The notes under the pieces are model-generated. The model did not search any database and was not told the DNA's origin. It was given only the letters and a program-made list of their open reading frames with translations. Source: Bog-756 sp963845485 (GTDB lineage Bacteria > Actinomycetota > Acidimicrobiia > Acidimicrobiales > RAAP-2). Taken from it: a stretch of 64,000 bases of DNA. The position numbers were made by a program, and so were the translations under genes. Shown here piece by piece: positions 25,907 through 35,337 of the stretch (positions are counted from its first letter, which is position 1; the number at the start of each line of letters is the position of its first letter). The DNA is taken from NCBI GenBank assembly GCA_963845485.1, contig CAWJSI010000012.1, positions 124,001 to 188,000 of the forward strand, read 5' to 3'.

Positions 25907-27307
25907 ATGCCCCTCCACAAGCACGAGCCGATCCCCGACGATCTGCTGGCCTCGGTCTACGCCGGCCAGGACCTGTTGGCCACCCTGCCCTCGCATCGGT
26001 GCCCCGAGGACGCCATGCGGGCGCCGGACGCCCTCCAGGCCATCTCCGATGAGCTCATGCTGGACGGCAACGCCCGTCAGAACCTGGCCACCTTCTGTCA
26101 GACCTGGGAGGAGGAAGAGGTCCACAAGCTGATGGATCTCGCCATCAACAAGAACCTGATCGACAAAGACGAGTATCCCCAGACGGCCGAGATCGAGCGT
26201 CGGTGCGTGCAGATCCTCAGCCACCTGTGGAATGCCCCCGAGGGCGGTGGGGCCGTCGGGTGTTCGACCATCGGCTCATCAGAGGCGTGCATGCTCGGCG
26301 GCATGGCGGCCAAGTGGCGGTGGCGGGCCAAGCGCGAGGCCGAGGGGAAGCCCACCGACAAGCCCAACATGGTGTGTGGCCCGGTCCAGGTCGTGTGGCA
26401 CAAGTTCGCCAAATACTGGGACATCGAGATGCGGGAGATCCCCATGTCCCCGGGCAAGTACTGCATGGACGTGGATCAGATGCTGGCCCAGGTGGACGAG
26501 AACACCATCATGGTGGTGCCCACTTTCGGGGTCACCTACACCGGTGCCTACGAACCCGTGCTCGAACTGGCCCAGGCGTTGGACAAGCTGGCCGAGGACA
26601 CGGGCCTCGACATCGACATCCATGTCGATGGGGCCAGCGGCGCCTTCCTTGCCCCGTTCTGTGCCCCTGACGTGGTGTGGGATTTTCGCATCCCGCGGGT
26701 GAAATCGATCAGCACCTCGGGCCACAAGTTCGGACTGGCCCCCCTCGGGGTGGGGTGGGTGCTGTGGCGCGACGGCGCCGATCTGCCGGACGATCTGATC
26801 TTCCACGTCACCTACCTGGGCGGTGACATGCCGGTCTTCCAGATCAACTTCTCGAGGCCGGCCGGCCAGATCGTGGCCCAGTACTACAACTTCATCCGCC
26901 TGGGCCGGAGCGGCTACCGGGGCATCCACACCGCCTGCTACGACACGGCCAAATTCCTGGCCGAGGAGATCGTGAAGCTCGGTCCCTTCGACATCCTGTG
27001 CGACGGGAACCCTCTGACCGGCATCCCCTCGGTGGCCTGGCGGATCACCGAGGGACAGGATCCCGGGTACACCCTCTATGACATCGCCGACCGGCTACGG
27101 GTCCAGGGCTGGCAGGTACCGGCCTACCCCCTCACCGGCTCGGTGTCGGACATCTCCGTCCAGCGCATCCTGGTTCGACAGGGCGTGAGCCGCGACCTGG
27201 CGTACCTGTTGTTGGAGGACATCAAACAGGCCATCGCCCACTTCGCCAAGCACCCGGTCTCGGTGGGTATGACCAAAGAGGAGTCCGGCGGGTTCAGCCA
27301 CCTGTAG
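25907..27307 (+). CDS. gadB: glutamate decarboxylase
   Basis: 466 residues, matching the PLP-dependent GadB group rather than the short tyrosine-type decarboxylases. The visible motifs are GCSTIGSSEACMLGGMA, the cofactor Asp in DIHVDGASGAFLAPF (D241), and the Schiff-base lysine K274 in STSGHKFGLAPLG. The C-terminal half keeps NFSRPAGQIVAQYYNF. It converts L-glutamate to GABA and CO2, consuming a proton. No gadC antiporter is adjacent. A link with the aminobutyraldehyde route 10 kb upstream is possible but only by pathway logic. Confidence 0.95.
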   Translation: MPLHKHEPIPDDLLASVYAGQDLLATLPSHRCPEDAMRAPDALQAISDELMLDGNARQNLATFCQTWEEEEVHKLMDLAINKNLIDKDEYPQTAEIERRCVQILSHLWNAPEGGGAVGCSTIGSSEACMLGGMAAKWRWRAKREAEGKPTDKPNMVCGPVQVVWHKFAKYWDIEMREIPMSPGKYCMDVDQMLAQVDENTIMVVPTFGVTYTGAYEPVLELAQALDKLAEDTGLDIDIHVDGASGAFLAPFCAPDVVWDFRIPRVKSISTSGHKFGLAPLGVGWVLWRDGADLPDDLIFHVTYLGGDMPVFQINFSRPAGQIVAQYYNFIRLGRSGYRGIHTACYDTAKFLAEEIVKLGPFDILCDGNPLTGIPSVAWRITEGQDPGYTLYDIADRLRVQGWQVPAYPLTGSVSDISVQRILVRQGVSRDLAYLLLEDIKQAIAHFAKHPVSVGMTKEESGGFSHL

Positions 27308-27316
27308 GCCCAGGGC

Positions 27317-27913
27317 GTGACACCGGCTTCCCCGGCGGACCTCGGCGCCTATCAGCGCTCACATCTCATCTCCACCGGGGTGCGAGCGGTCCTGACCGCG
27401 GCGTTGTTGCTGACTGCCTACTTCCTCATCCCCCTGGCCCACCGGCACCACGAGTCACCCGCCCTGCGCCTGGTGGTGGCCCTGGCCCTGTTCGTGGCCG
27501 TGGTGGCGAACGAGGTCCGGCTCATCAGCACCCACGAGCGGCCGCTCCTGCGGGCCGGGGTGGCCATGGCCACGGTGATCCCGCTGTTCTTGGTCCTGTT
27601 CGCCTGGATCTACCTGACCATGTCCTACGCCGATCCGACGGCCTTCACCGGGACACCCCATCCCCTCGACCGTCCCTCGGCCCTCTACTTCGCCGTCACG
27701 GTGTTCTCCACGGTGGGATTCGGTGATATCGCCCCCCACACCGATACGGCACGCCTGGTGGTCACCGTCCAGATGCTGGCCGACCTGGCTGTCATCGCCG
27801 TGGTCATCCGACTGATCTTCGGGGCGGTCAACCGCGCCGTGCGCAACGACGACCGGTCAACCGAGCCCGACCCGGGTGGACCCCGGGCCGACCCTCAGGA
27901 GACCAGCACGTAG
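27317..27913 (+). CDS. potassium channel family protein
   Basis: 198 residues with about four hydrophobic segments. The selectivity filter is STVGFGD at 131-137, preceded by a pore helix (ALYFAVTVF) and followed by the inner helix. No RCK/TrkA-N domain follows, so it is a minimal pore protein. The GTG start is 9 bases after the gadB stop, so the two may be co-transcribed. The 3' end overlaps the convergent GAP-family gene by 19 bases. Confidence 0.85.
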   Translation: MTPASPADLGAYQRSHLISTGVRAVLTAALLLTAYFLIPLAHRHHESPALRLVVALALFVAVVANEVRLISTHERPLLRAGVAMATVIPLFLVLFAWIYLTMSYADPTAFTGTPHPLDRPSALYFAVTVFSTVGFGDIAPHTDTARLVVTVQMLADLAVIAVVIRLIFGAVNRAVRNDDRSTEPDPGGPRADPQETST

Positions 27914-28548
27914 ATGCTCTTGCCCACCAGCCACAGACCGAGGCCGAGGGACAAGATGATGATGACCTGGTCGGTATGGGACTCGATCCACGAACGGATG
28001 CCGGCCATGATGCTCTGGGCCCGCTCGGGCCGGAAGCCGGCGTAGATCTCCATGACCAGGTAGACCAGCGTCGAGACGATGCAGAAGAGAAACAGGGCGA
28101 TGTAGCTCTCGGCCGAGCTGAGCTTGGCCTCCATGATGGTGGCCACGCCCGCAGCCACGAGGCCCCAGGGCTGCGTGAGTGGGGCCAGCCCGATGACCAC
28201 CCATGGCGACATGTTGTCGATGCCGGTCTGCCACTTGGGGGGCTTCTTCGGCTTCTTGGGCTGGCCCATCCTGGCCCGGCGGCGGAGGGCAATGATCACC
28301 AGCACCACGCCGATGAGCATCTTGATGGCGATGCCGGCCAGCGACGGTGCCGTGTTGGACTTGGGCGGCTTGTTGCCGGTGAACACCACGGTGAGGGTGA
28401 CCACGGCGGCGAGGGACAGCAGCCATCCGAAGATGAAGGCCGCGCCCTTGCGCACTCCGCCCTTCGACATGAGGACCAACATGAACGCCGTGAGGGGTAT
28501 CGGCTCCAGCGTGATGACCAGGCCGATGAGGGTGAGATCGAGGATCAT
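27895..28548 (-). CDS. GAP/SfLAP-family membrane protein (LysE-like fold)
   Basis: 217 residues with six hydrophobic segments. It starts with LTLIGLVITLEPIPLTAFML, and a charged cytoplasmic loop (RRRARMGQPKKPKKPPKWQ) lies in the middle. This pattern fits the actinobacterial GAP (Sap/sulfolipid-addressing) family, thought to take part in lipid or peptidolipid export. Substrate unknown. Confidence 0.72.
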   Translation of the reverse strand: MILDLTLIGLVITLEPIPLTAFMLVLMSKGGVRKGAAFIFGWLLSLAAVVTLTVVFTGNKPPKSNTAPSLAGIAIKMLIGVVLVIIALRRRARMGQPKKPKKPPKWQTGIDNMSPWVVIGLAPLTQPWGLVAAGVATIMEAKLSSAESYIALFLFCIVSTLVYLVMEIYAGFRPERAQSIMAGIRSWIESHTDQVIIILSLGLGLWLVGKSIYVLVS

Positions 28549-28590
28549 GGCCGCCGCTCACCGGTCGAGGGGTGCAGGCAGTCGCCCGCC

Positions 28591-28680
28591 TCAGTCATTG
28601 CTCTGGCGGAACTTCTTGACGAAGACCACCACCACCAAAATGGCGATCACGGCGAACACGATGCCACCTACGTAGTACAT
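28591..28680 (-). CDS. small single-pass membrane protein, 29 residues
   Basis: ATG 28680 to TGA 28591. The product has one hydrophobic helix (VGGIVFAVIAILVVVVF) followed by KKFRQ. A good ribosome site, GAGGTAA, precedes ATG by two to three bases. No family recognised. It lies between two other membrane-protein genes on the same strand, 42 bases before the GAP-family gene, and may be part of that unit. Confidence 0.5.
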   Translation of the reverse strand: MYYVGGIVFAVIAILVVVVFVKKFRQSND

Positions 28681-28740
28681 GGTTACCTCGGGTCGTGGAG
28701 CGGATGAAGATGGTGGGTCTGTCGCGGTAATCGATCGGAA

Positions 28741-28788
28741 CGGACGTTCGGCCGGTCAGGGCGTGAGGCCCCGACCGGCCGGCGTCCG
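28741..28788 (-). terminator. long hairpin after the PLDc_N/SHOCT gene
   Basis: Inner stem GGCCGGTC/GACCGGCC plus GGGC/GCCC around GTGAG, extended outside by CGGACG/CGTCCG. It starts a few bases beyond the stop of the minus-strand gene. There is no clear U-tract, so termination is inferred from position and stem length. Confidence 0.5.
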
Positions 28789-28796
28789 CAGTCCCG

Positions 28797-29195
28797 CTAC
28801 GAGAGGATCTTGGCCTTCTGAGCCTCGAACTCGGCGTCGGTGAGGACGCCCTGAGCTTTCAGGTCGGCCAGCTTGGCCAGCTGATCGGCGCTGTTGGAGC
28901 CCGAGGCGCCCGCCGTCTGCTTGACATAGTCGTCGAACGCCTTTTGCTGCTGCTGAGCGGCCTGCTCGGCCCGCTCGTGCATCTTGCCGCCCCGGGCGAT
29001 GAGGTAGACGAAGATCCCAAGGAACGGGAGCACGATGACGAAGATGACCCACAGGGCCTTGGCGCCTCCACCCATGTCCCGGCTGCGGAAGATGTCGCCG
29101 AAGATGACGATGAGCAGCCAGAACCAGATGAAGAAGACGAAGAGCCCCAGCATCGTGCCGAACAGGTCGGCCAGGGGGTAGGTGTAGGCGAGCAT
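28797..29195 (-). CDS. PLDc_N and SHOCT domain membrane protein
   Basis: 132 residues. Two hydrophobic helices (LGLFVFFIWFWLLIVIFGD and ALWVIFVIVLPFLGIFVYL) form the phospholipase-D-nuclease N-terminal-like module. A Gln-rich coiled linker follows, then a SHOCT domain ending LTDAEFEAQKAKIL. ATG 29195 has AAGGAGG eight bases upstream. Role unknown; SHOCT tails are oligomerisation elements. The SHOCT tail is nearly identical to that of the protein at 36724. Confidence 0.85.
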   Translation of the reverse strand: MLAYTYPLADLFGTMLGLFVFFIWFWLLIVIFGDIFRSRDMGGGAKALWVIFVIVLPFLGIFVYLIARGGKMHERAEQAAQQQQKAFDDYVKQTAGASGSNSADQLAKLADLKAQGVLTDAEFEAQKAKILS

Positions 29196-29373
29196 CGCAA
29201 GGTCCTCCTTGGTGGGTGCAGTTGTTTGCCCCGTGATCCAACCACATGGCACTCCTCGGGGTCATCATCCTTAGCGGATGACTTGTCCGAGCAGCACCTC
29301 CCACGCTCAGGCGTCACCCCTGCTCAGCGGTCCTGAGGCCCGGAGAATCCGGCTCGCTCGGGTTCGCTGCTCC

Positions 29374-31971
29374 CTACAGCAGGCCGAGTCGGCGGGCCCG
29401 GGCGATGGCCTCGTTCCGGTTGGCGGCATCGAGCTTGCGGTAGATGTGGGCCATGTGGGTCTTGATGGTGTTGACCGAGACGTAGCACTGCTCGGCCAGT
29501 TCGGTGTTGGTGAGCCGACTGGGCAGGAAGGAGAGGATTTCGAGCTCGCGGTCGGTCAGCGGATCGGTCAGCTCGCCCCCCGGAGACGCGTCGATGGTCT
29601 CCCGGGCCCGCTGGAGGACCACTTCGCGGAAGGCCGGCTGGGTATCGCCGAACTCGGCGACGAGACCGACCACGGCGGGACCGGTCCGGATGAAGGCTTC
29701 GACCAGTGCGTACCGTTCGGCGATCTCGAGCGCCTCGACGAGCGCTTCCCGCCCCTCGTCGGGAGCCCCGTCCACCGAGGCCAACCAGGCGGACACCGCC
29801 AGGCGTTCCACCGCCTCGCAGGGCTCCGGCTCGGTCACAGCATCGGCGTCGAGCAGCTTGCGGGCGAGGTCCAGATGGCCGAGGGTGAGGGCGGCGGCGA
29901 CCGATTCGACGAGGAGGGCGACGGAGCCCGACGGCCGGTCGTAGAGCAGCCGTCCCGCTTCGTCCGAAGCTCCGGACTGTCGGAGCAGACGGCACCGAAG
30001 GGCGAGCAGTCCCTGTTCGGCCAGGGGTGGGGGCGGAGCGCTGAACTCGCTTCGCGACGCGGCCATCGTGGCCAGGGCCCGTTCGGGGCGGCCCTCGGCG
30101 GCCTGCATCTCGGCGGTGAGGAGGCGCCCGATCCAGGCCAACGGCAGGCGCCGGTTGGCCTCGGCGCGCAGGCAGCCTTCTCGCAGGGACCACGCGGCTC
30201 GGCTCGGCTGCCCGGTTTCCAGGGCGGTCAGACTCGCGGCCAAGAAGGCGTCGGCGGTCACCGGATGGACGAGGATGCCCACGTCGCGGGCCAGCCCCAG
30301 GGCCTCGTCGGCCAGCGACTGGGCCCGATCGAGTTGGCCGGCCCAGGCTTCGACCAGGGCCAAGGAGCCGAGGACGCCGATCTTCCAACCCGAGTAGGAA
30401 GCACCGGCCGACTCCAGGGCCCTCTGGAGCCACTCCCGAGCCTCGCCGAGGCGACCGGCCAGGAAGTGGCCTCGGCCGCACGACCCGAGGGCCAGGGTCT
30501 CGAGTGCCCGCGGGTCGCCCAGGTTCATCACCACCGGAACGGGTTGGCCGTCCAGCTCGTCGAGGAGTTCCAAGGCCGCCACGGCCATGGCCACGGTGAC
30601 CTCGGGGTTGGAGCGGAACTGGGCCAGGGTGGCCAAAAGGGTCTGGGCACACGCCCGTTCGCCCGGGGTCGCCTCGGGATGGGCCAACACGCCGACCAGG
30701 AGGTCCTCACTGCCGGCGGCCTGACCCTCCGCCCCTTTGAGAAAGGCCAGTAACAGGCTTACGTCACGACGATCGTCACGAGCTGTCTCGGGCACGTCGG
30801 AGATCCAGCGGATGACGGTGGCCATCTGTCCCTGTTCGAAGATCTCGGATCCCCGACCCATGATGAGGTCGAGGGCCTCGTTCCAGCGCCGGGCCCTGAT
30901 CAGGTACTCGATGGCCGACCCGACGTCGCCCCGGCCGAGGTGCCATGAGGCCGCCTCGGCCAAGAGCCACGTCTCGGCCCCGGGCGCTTCGGCCCGAAGA
31001 CGGAATCGGAGGAGGTCCCGGAACAGGTGGTGGAACCGGTACCACTCCCGTCGGCTGTCGAGCGGGACGAGGAACATGGACTCACGTTCCAGCTCCTCGA
31101 GGAGCAGCTGGGCGGCCGGCTCGCCGGTGAGTGCGGCGGCCAGGTCGGCGCAGATCTCATCAAGTACCGAAATCCGTAGGAGGAACTGGCGCCGCTCCGT
31201 CGACTGAGCCGCCAGCACCTCCTCGCTCAGGAAGTCGGCGATGAGCCGGTCAGTGCCGCTGAACTGGGTGACGAAGGCATCGGAGTCCTCGTGCAGCCGG
31301 AGCATCATGGCGGCCAGCTGCAGTCCGGTGACCCACCCTTCGGTTCGCTGGACGAGGGCGGTGACCTGGTCGGCGCCAAGTTGCCACCCAGCGATCCGTT
31401 CGAGCAGTTGCGCCGATTCGGGCTCGTCGAAGGCGAGGTCGGCCTGGCGGATCTCGGTGACGTGGCGACGGAGCCGGTGGTGGCTCCAGGCGATGGGGGG
31501 ATCCACCCGGGTGGCCAGGATCAGGTGGACCTGGGCGGGGAGGAGCGCCGCCAGGCGGCCGAGATCGGCGACGAGGACCGGGTTGGACAGCAGGTGCAGG
31601 TCGTCGAGGACGATGACCGTCTCGGGCAGCTCCTCGAACCGGGTGCCGAGTGCTTCGAGGAGCGGGGTACCGAGTCCCCCGCCGTGCATGGCCACGAGCT
31701 GGCCCAGCTGGGCGGCTTCGGGGTCGACGCCGGCCAACGCGGCCAGGAGCCGCCGGGAGAAGTGGACAGGATCGTTGTCGGCCGCATCGAGGCTCAACCA
31801 CAAGAACACCAGATCGTCACGGGTGGCGGCCCATTGGGCCAACGACACCGATTTTCCGGCACCCGCCGGGGCCACCATCAAGACGATGGGTCGGGTGAGC
31901 GCCTCGTCCAACCGTCGCCGGAGTGCTGGTCGGTCGACCGCGTGGGTCGGTGCTGAATGCCCTGTCACCAT
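29374..31971 (-). CDS. LuxR family regulator, MalT/LAL-type ATPase
   Basis: About 865 residues. The P-loop is APAGAGKS at 34-41 near the N-terminus, followed by an AAA/STAND-type ATPase with VIVLDDLHLL as Walker B. A long helical TPR-like middle ends in a C-terminal LuxR helix-turn-helix (LTDRELEILSFLPS, then SVNTIKTHMAHIYRKLDAANR). Such regulators bind a small ligand and ATP and activate promoters. ATG 31971 is the first start leaving the usual short lead before the ATPase, but its ribosome site is poor. Target genes are not evident. Confidence 0.9.
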   Translation of the reverse strand: MVTGHSAPTHAVDRPALRRRLDEALTRPIVLMVAPAGAGKSVSLAQWAATRDDLVFLWLSLDAADNDPVHFSRRLLAALAGVDPEAAQLGQLVAMHGGGLGTPLLEALGTRFEELPETVIVLDDLHLLSNPVLVADLGRLAALLPAQVHLILATRVDPPIAWSHHRLRRHVTEIRQADLAFDEPESAQLLERIAGWQLGADQVTALVQRTEGWVTGLQLAAMMLRLHEDSDAFVTQFSGTDRLIADFLSEEVLAAQSTERRQFLLRISVLDEICADLAAALTGEPAAQLLLEELERESMFLVPLDSRREWYRFHHLFRDLLRFRLRAEAPGAETWLLAEAASWHLGRGDVGSAIEYLIRARRWNEALDLIMGRGSEIFEQGQMATVIRWISDVPETARDDRRDVSLLLAFLKGAEGQAAGSEDLLVGVLAHPEATPGERACAQTLLATLAQFRSNPEVTVAMAVAALELLDELDGQPVPVVMNLGDPRALETLALGSCGRGHFLAGRLGEAREWLQRALESAGASYSGWKIGVLGSLALVEAWAGQLDRAQSLADEALGLARDVGILVHPVTADAFLAASLTALETGQPSRAAWSLREGCLRAEANRRLPLAWIGRLLTAEMQAAEGRPERALATMAASRSEFSAPPPPLAEQGLLALRCRLLRQSGASDEAGRLLYDRPSGSVALLVESVAAALTLGHLDLARKLLDADAVTEPEPCEAVERLAVSAWLASVDGAPDEGREALVEALEIAERYALVEAFIRTGPAVVGLVAEFGDTQPAFREVVLQRARETIDASPGGELTDPLTDRELEILSFLPSRLTNTELAEQCYVSVNTIKTHMAHIYRKLDAANRNEAIARARRLGLL

Positions 31972-32323
31972 GATTTCGACCCGTACTCCGGACCGTCCGG
32001 AAGTCCAGTCTGCCAGCTGGGAGGGGGTACTGCTCTCTCCTGCGACCCCGGGGGTGGGATCGACCTGAAGGCGCGGGAGGGACGGGTCGGTGATCACCCT
32101 CTGGGGATGACGACAGTACGAGGCGGTCGGCCTCATGATGAAGTCAATGCGGCGCAGCCACGTCGAGCGAACGTCACGCTGGTTCCTGGGCCACCCAGGG
32201 CCAAGGAATCACGCGTCCGACCCATCGTGAGGCGTGAACCAGCCGGCCCCCGGGTTTCCAAGGCGACACCGGCCGCGGCGCTGAGGGCAGGTCCGACGGG
32301 GTCGTGTCATCGAAAGGGTCGCC
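31972..32323. other. intergenic region upstream of the LuxR-type regulator
   Basis: About 350 bases without a gene I can support. It separates the divergent regulator and the 85-residue hypothetical protein and should contain both promoters; I find no clear palindrome or hairpin. Confidence 0.45.
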
Positions 32324-32581
32324 GTGGGCGCCGAGAGTATTGAAGTTGTCGTCAGGGGGCGACTGAGCCCGACCCTGGTGGCGGCCCTCGACGGTTTCGA
32401 GGTGAGCCACTGCGACGCCGGGTTGACCCATCTGGTTGGCTTCGTCACCGATCAGTCGCGGCTGCACGGCCTGCTCGATCTCCTCCGGGACCTGAACATC
32501 GAACTGGTCTCGATGAACCCGATAGCCGCGCCCGTTCCGGGTGCTCCGAACCATCCGACGGAGGGACCGTCACCGGACTGA
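32324..32581 (+). CDS. conserved small hypothetical protein, 85 residues
   Basis: GTG start preceded by AAAGGG at good spacing. The core, VVRGRLSPTLVAALDGFEV then LVGFVTDQSRLHGLLDLLRDL, reads like a compact alpha/beta domain with a helix near the end, and the tail is Pro-rich. I do not recognise a named family. It may be a small regulatory or ligand-binding subunit. Confidence 0.6.
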   Translation: MGAESIEVVVRGRLSPTLVAALDGFEVSHCDAGLTHLVGFVTDQSRLHGLLDLLRDLNIELVSMNPIAAPVPGAPNHPTEGPSPD

Positions 32582-32791
32582 CGTCACCCGCTCGTCCCGT
32601 GCGATGGCCGTCCGTGGTGAGGCGAACCGAGCCACCTCACGGGCCCGGTCACCCGGGCGGAGCCACGCGATGAGCACCGTCGACCACGACCCAGCGATGA
32701 GTCCCGGTAGCTGGCCGGGGGTAGGCCACCTCCATCCCGGGGGGAGCATCCCGGGGCGAGCACGGCGCGGGCGTCCCGGTACCCTGTCGCC

Positions 32792-33727
32792 ATGTCCGAC
32801 TCCTGTTGTGCGCCGAGCCGGACCGGTGGGTCGAGAGACGAGCGGACGGGACCGACGATCCAGGGTGACGAGGCGGCGGTGCCTGGGCTGGTCGACATCC
32901 CCGGTGGCCGGTTCCGGATGGGCGACGAGTCGTCGTGGTCCTACCCGGGAGATGGGGAGGCACCGGTCCATGACGTCGAGCTGACCTCCTTCCGCATGGG
33001 TCGTCATGCCGTCACCAACGAGGAGTTCGGGGCGTTCGTGGCCGCGACCGGGTGGCAGACCGACGCCGAGCGGTTCGGTTGGTCATTCGTGTTCGGCGGC
33101 CTGCTCCCCGACGAGTTCCCCCCTACCCGTGGCGTCGATGGGGCACCGTGGTGGCGACAGGTCATGGGCGCCGATTGGCGGCGCCCTGAAGGCCCACACT
33201 CCGATGTCGTCGACCGGTCCGATCACCCGGTCGTCCATGTGTCGTGGCGGGACGCCTCGGCCTTCTGCGACTGGTCGGGTACCCGGCTGCCCACCGAAGC
33301 CGAGTGGGAGGCGGCCGCACGTGGTGGCCTGGACGGTCAGCCCTTTCCGTGGGGGGAACAGCTCGAGCCGGACGGCCTCCACCGCATGAACGTCTTCCAG
33401 GGGGAGTTTCCCGGTGGCAACACCGGGGACGATGGCTTTGTCGGTACCGCCCCGGTCGATGCCTTCGAGCCCAACGGGTACGGGCTCGCCAATATGTGCG
33501 GAAACGTGTGGGAATGGTGTGCGGACTGGCTCGACGTGGCGTTCTACGCCTCCGCTCCGCTGGTGGACCCCTCGGGTCCCGACACCGGTTCGGCCCGGGT
33601 GCAGCGTGGGGGCTCGTATCTCTGCCATGCCTCCTACTGCCGCCGCTACCGGGTCTCGGCCCGGTTCGGGAGCTCGCCGGACAGCTCCACCGGCAACGTC
33701 GGCTTCCGGGTGGCCGCCGACCTCTGA
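32792..33727 (+). CDS. formylglycine-generating enzyme (sulfatase-modifying factor)
   Basis: 311 residues. The FGE-sulfatase fold starts at PGGRFRMGD and ends GFRVAADL. C278 and C283 in RGGSYLCHASYC match the redox-active, copper-binding cysteine pair of true FGEs (C336/C341 in human SUMF1), which many SUMF1-like proteins lack. NMCGNVWEWCADW and DSSTGNVGFR are also present. It oxidises a Cys in CxPxR of type I sulfatases to formylglycine. No sulfatase lies in this window, so its client is elsewhere. Confidence 0.93.
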   Translation: MSDSCCAPSRTGGSRDERTGPTIQGDEAAVPGLVDIPGGRFRMGDESSWSYPGDGEAPVHDVELTSFRMGRHAVTNEEFGAFVAATGWQTDAERFGWSFVFGGLLPDEFPPTRGVDGAPWWRQVMGADWRRPEGPHSDVVDRSDHPVVHVSWRDASAFCDWSGTRLPTEAEWEAAARGGLDGQPFPWGEQLEPDGLHRMNVFQGEFPGGNTGDDGFVGTAPVDAFEPNGYGLANMCGNVWEWCADWLDVAFYASAPLVDPSGPDTGSARVQRGGSYLCHASYCRRYRVSARFGSSPDSSTGNVGFRVAADL

Positions 33728-33758
33728 CCAGGCCAGCAGGGTCGGGTGATATCGCCCG

Positions 33759-35294
33759 ATGAGGGTGATGGTCACCGAACCGGAGTGGCGCGACAGTGGG
33801 GATATGGTCAACCGAGACTCCGCAGAAAGCACCCGTGAGGTTGTCGTCGGATCGGAGGTGGACCATCTGGAGGCCGACGAACGGGTGGCCCTGGGCAAGG
33901 CGGCCCGGGCCCGGGTGCCACGGGCAACCCAGGGGGAGTGGGAGCCGGCAGCGGACCGACCCGACCCTGTCGCCCTGCTCGAGTCCCAGGCGACCACCCG
34001 TGTGCAGGAGCTCGTGCCCATCCGTTATGGACGGATGCTCGTTTCCCCGTTCACCTTCTTCCGGGGCGCAGCCCTCATCATGGCCTCGGACCTGTCCACC
34101 ACACCCCGATCGGACATCACCGTGCAGGCCTGCGGCGATGCCCACCTGAGCAACTTCGGCGTGTTCGCCTCCGCCGAGCGCAACCTGGTCTTCGATCTCA
34201 ACGACTTCGACGAGACCCTGCCCGGGCCGTGGGAGTGGGATGTGAAGCGGCTGGCCGCCAGCCTGGCCATCGCCGGCCGGGACCGGGGCTTCTCGGACAA
34301 GGAGCGGGCCGATGTGGTCCTCGAGACGGCGGGGGCCTACCGCACCGAGATGGCCAAACTGGCCGGCATGCGGGATCTCGACGTCTGGTATGCCCGGATG
34401 GACATCGAGAAGGTGTTGGCGGAGATCGGTGACGACCTCAACCTGACCAAGCCCAAGGGTGCCGGCAAAGGTGGCGCCAAGGGTTTGTCCAAGGTCAAGG
34501 CCCGAGCGGACAAAGCGTTGGCCAAGGCCAAGACACGGGACAGCATGCAGGCCCTGGAGAAGTTGACCGAGGTGGTCGACGGTGAGACCCGGTTCGTGAG
34601 CGACCCGCCACTGCTCGTGCCCATAGAGGAGCTCTTCCCCGAGGAACAGGGAACCGCACTGACCGAGAGCTTCCACGAGATGTTCCGCGGCTACCGGTCC
34701 ACTCTGCAGAGTGACCGCCAGCACCTGTTGGAGCAGTACCGGTTCGTCAGCATCGCCCGCAAGGTGGTGGGGGTGGGCAGTGTGGGCACCCGGGCCTGGG
34801 TCATCCTGTTGGTGGGCAGTGATGGCACCGATCCCCTCCTCCTCCAGGCCAAGGAGGCTCAGGCCTCGGTGCTGGAGGAGTTCGTGGGGGCCAGCACCTA
34901 CGTAAACCAGGGCGAGCGGGTGGTGGCCGGTCAGCACCTCATGCAGGCCTCCAGTGACATCTTCCTCGGGTGGGAGCGGGCCAACGGGCTCGACGGCGTG
35001 CAGCGTGACTTCTACCTACGCCAGCTGCGGGACTGGAAGGGCTCGGCCGACACCGACCAGATGGTGCCGACCGGGATGGCCATCTACGGCCGGCTGTGCG
35101 GCTGGACGCTGGCCCGGGCCCACGCCCGATCGGGGGACCGGATCGCCATCGCCTCCTACCTCGGATCAGGGAAGTCGTTCGACAACGCCATCGCCTCGTT
35201 CGCCGAGATCTACGCCGACCAGAACGAGCGGGACTACGACGCGCTGTCCAAGGCGGCCGCCGAGGGCCGGATCAAAGTGGAGCGCGGACTATGA
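33759..35294 (+). CDS. DUF2252 family protein
   Basis: 511 residues. The family core is clear: RYGRMLVSPFTFFRGAALIM, QACGDAHLSNFGVFAS, DLNDFDETLPGPWEWDVKRL, and later a Lys/Ala-rich segment (KGAGKGGAKGLSKVKARADK). GDAHLSNFG and DLNDFD resemble the catalytic loop and metal loop of aminoglycoside-phosphotransferase-like kinases, so a phosphotransferase role is plausible but unproven. ATG 33804 is a possible shorter start. The aquaporin gene follows after 43 bases. Confidence 0.85.
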   Translation: MRVMVTEPEWRDSGDMVNRDSAESTREVVVGSEVDHLEADERVALGKAARARVPRATQGEWEPAADRPDPVALLESQATTRVQELVPIRYGRMLVSPFTFFRGAALIMASDLSTTPRSDITVQACGDAHLSNFGVFASAERNLVFDLNDFDETLPGPWEWDVKRLAASLAIAGRDRGFSDKERADVVLETAGAYRTEMAKLAGMRDLDVWYARMDIEKVLAEIGDDLNLTKPKGAGKGGAKGLSKVKARADKALAKAKTRDSMQALEKLTEVVDGETRFVSDPPLLVPIEELFPEEQGTALTESFHEMFRGYRSTLQSDRQHLLEQYRFVSIARKVVGVGSVGTRAWVILLVGSDGTDPLLLQAKEAQASVLEEFVGASTYVNQGERVVAGQHLMQASSDIFLGWERANGLDGVQRDFYLRQLRDWKGSADTDQMVPTGMAIYGRLCGWTLARAHARSGDRIAIASYLGSGKSFDNAIASFAEIYADQNERDYDALSKAAAEGRIKVERGL

Positions 35295-35337
35295 ACTCGC
35301 GTCGCCGAGCCGGCCAGTTCTGGATCCGCCAGCCCTC

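Noticed and set aside
33162..34937. Long minus-strand open frame opposite FGE and DUF2252
   Set aside because: Both plus-strand genes are well supported by motifs; the antisense frame has none.
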